Of a DNA stretch of 48,022 nucleotides, positions 46,937 through 48,022 are shown piece by piece. Made by a program: the position numbers and the translations under genes. Numbering within the stretch: position 1 is the stretch's first letter; each line of letters starts with the position of its first letter. The notes below the pieces were generated by a model. That model made no database searches and was not told the DNA's origin. It worked only from the letters and a program-made list of their open reading frames with translations. Source of the DNA: Clostridia bacterium (lineage in GTDB: Bacteria; Bacillota; Clostridia; Christensenellales; Borkfalkiaceae); contig JAGATP010000043.1 of the NCBI GenBank assembly GCA_017621155.1, forward strand, positions 1 through 48,022, given 5' to 3'.

Positions 46937-47642
46937 GTTTCATCTCTCCGATCGCCGTTTTCAAGTCGATGACACCCTCGTAAATGGATTTCCCGAGAAT
47001 CGCCCCGTAAATTCCGCATTCCTTCAAGCGGTACAGATCGTCCATCGAGGAGATTCCGCCCGAAGCCACAACCTTCAAGCCCGACTGCTCGGAAAGGCGC
47101 GCCGTTTCCGCAAGGGAAACCCCTTGCATTGCGCCGTCCTTGGAAATATCCGTGAACACGGCGTACTTGACGCCGTATATTTTTGCCTTTTTGGCAAAGG
47201 AAACCGCATCTTCGTCCACCTCTTCCGTCCAGCCCTTTAAGGAAATGCGATTATCCCTCGCATCGATGCCGACGACGATTTTTTCGCCGAAGCGATCGAT
47301 TGCTCTACGAAAGAGTTCCGGATCGGTGTAGGCGATCGTGCCGAGCACCACACGCGAAGCGCCCGACGCGATGCGGTCGGCAATGTCCTCCATCGTGCGA
47401 AGCCCACCGCCGCTCTGAATGCGAACGCCGAGCTTGGAGATCCGATAAATGAGATCGTTGATGTGACTGCTGCCGTCAAACGCACCGCCGAGATCGACGA
47501 CGTGCAGCCACTCCGCACCCGCCTTTGCCCAAAGCTCTGCCCGTTCGAGGGGAGTGCCGTAATCCGTCACCTCGCTCTTTTTGCCGCGAAGCAGCCTGAC
47601 CGCCCTTCCGTCCAACACGTCGATTGCGGGAAATAACGTCAT
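46926..47642 (-). CDS. hisA: ProFAR isomerase
   Basis: A 238-residue TIM barrel for the fourth step of histidine synthesis. It has [15 protein letters not shown] with the catalytic Asp, the [14 protein letters not shown] region, [10 protein letters not shown] and [12 protein letters not shown] with the second Asp. It overlaps hisH (ATGA) and hisF. Confidence 0.96.
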   Translation of the reverse strand: MTLFPAIDVLDGRAVRLLRGKKSEVTDYGTPLERAELWAKAGAEWLHVVDLGGAFDGSSHINDLIYRISKLGVRIQSGGGLRTMEDIADRIASGASRVVLGTIAYTDPELFRRAIDRFGEKIVVGIDARDNRISLKGWTEEVDEDAVSFAKKAKIYGVKYAVFTDISKDGAMQGVSLAETARLSEQSGLKVVASGGISSMDDLYRLKECGIYGAILGKSIYEGVIDLKTAIGEMKHAL

Positions 47643-48022
47643 AAAACGCCCTCCGTCTTTAAGAAATTTTCAAGGAGTTTAAGTCCCATCGCCCCGCTCT
47701 TTTCGGGATGAAACTGCGTGCCGTACACGTTGCCGCGAAAGACAGCGGAGGCAAACTCCGTATAATATTCGCTCTTTGCCGCCGTCCACTCCTCGGGCGC
47801 GTCGGCATAGTAGCTGTGGACGAAATAAAACTCGCTTCCCTCCTCGATTCCCTCAAACAGGGGAGAACGAAGCGCATATACGGCATTCCAACCGATTTCG
47901 GGAATTTTTCCCTCCCGAAACCTGACAACCTGCCCGGGAATCAAAGAAAGTCCTTCGTTTTCCCCGTCCTCAAAGGACTTGGAAAGGAGAAACTGCATCC
48001 CGAGGCAAATGCCGAGAAGGGG
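47639..48022 (-). CDS. hisH: Imidazole glycerol phosphate synthase, glutaminase subunit (partial)
   Basis: Only the C-terminal 127 codons are in the window; the gene continues past the right edge. It shows PLLGICLGMQ with the nucleophile Cys, then FVHSYYADAP and GTQFHPEKSG with the His and Glu of the triad. It supplies ammonia to HisF. The rest of the operon lies outside the window. Confidence 0.95.
   Translation of the reverse strand, partial: PLLGICLGMQFLLSKSFEDGENEGLSLIPGQVVRFREGKIPEIGWNAVYALRSPLFEGIEEGSEFYFVHSYYADAPEEWTAAKSEYYTEFASAVFRGNVYGTQFHPEKSGAMGLKLLENFLKTEGVL

Overview
The window looks like a chromosome segment from a spore-forming, anaerobic-type Clostridia. The evidence is an intact sigma-K gene with a pro-sequence, the Bacillus/Clostridium-style yicC-gmk-rpoZ-priA-def-fmt-rsmB-rlmN-rpe-thiN cluster, consensus sigma-A promoters, AGGAGG ribosome sites and an Agr/LytTR-type two-component pair. 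Two large membrane-anchored GH3 glycosidases suggest a gut or rumen glycan degrader. Placement in an uncultured gut lineage (for example Christensenellales-like) is my inference only.

Layout. 1-1.0 kb and 8.0-10.4 kb are AT-rich accessory DNA with fragments, a broken HsdS, a frameshifted surface-type protein and a stand-alone M41 peptidase. Between them lie sigK, a three-gene GH3 operon (lipoprotein, GH3, four-helix membrane protein) and an AraC regulator, with short dispersed repeats. Three partial copies of the 3' end of guaA (near 349, 998 and 9019) lie downstream of the real guaA (10460-11995). This marks guaA as an integration site that has been used repeatedly. From 10.4 to 19 kb come guaA, guaB, a membrane protein coupled to guaB, a lipoprotein with a sigma-E-like promoter, a small XRE regulator and a second GH3 plus four-helix protein pair. 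19.1-19.6 kb is a repeat element with degenerate inverted ends.

19.5-25 kb is one operon on the minus strand: lepA, a GNAT acetyltransferase, hemW, a LytTR response regulator and a GHKL kinase. A divergent promoter region separates it from pyruvate kinase. 27.2-36.5 kb holds the tightly overlapping translation/replication housekeeping operon. It has tandem hairpins, one an intrinsic terminator, between rpoZ and priA. 36.6-40.8 kb holds pcrA and a ligA whose BRCT domain is out of frame. 40.9-42.5 kb has rpsU, a small unknown gene and a sugar-isomerase-like TIM barrel.

42.7-44.5 kb contains what I consider the most interesting system. An ECF sigma factor overlaps by ATGA a gene for a membrane-anchored serpin that has a short basic cytoplasmic tail, the position and topology expected of an anti-sigma factor. 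This suggests transcription control by extracellular protease capture, formally analogous to the lysozyme receptor RsiV. The window ends in a histidine operon (hisH, hisA, hisF, hisIE) with an added DRE-TIM aldolase-type gene.
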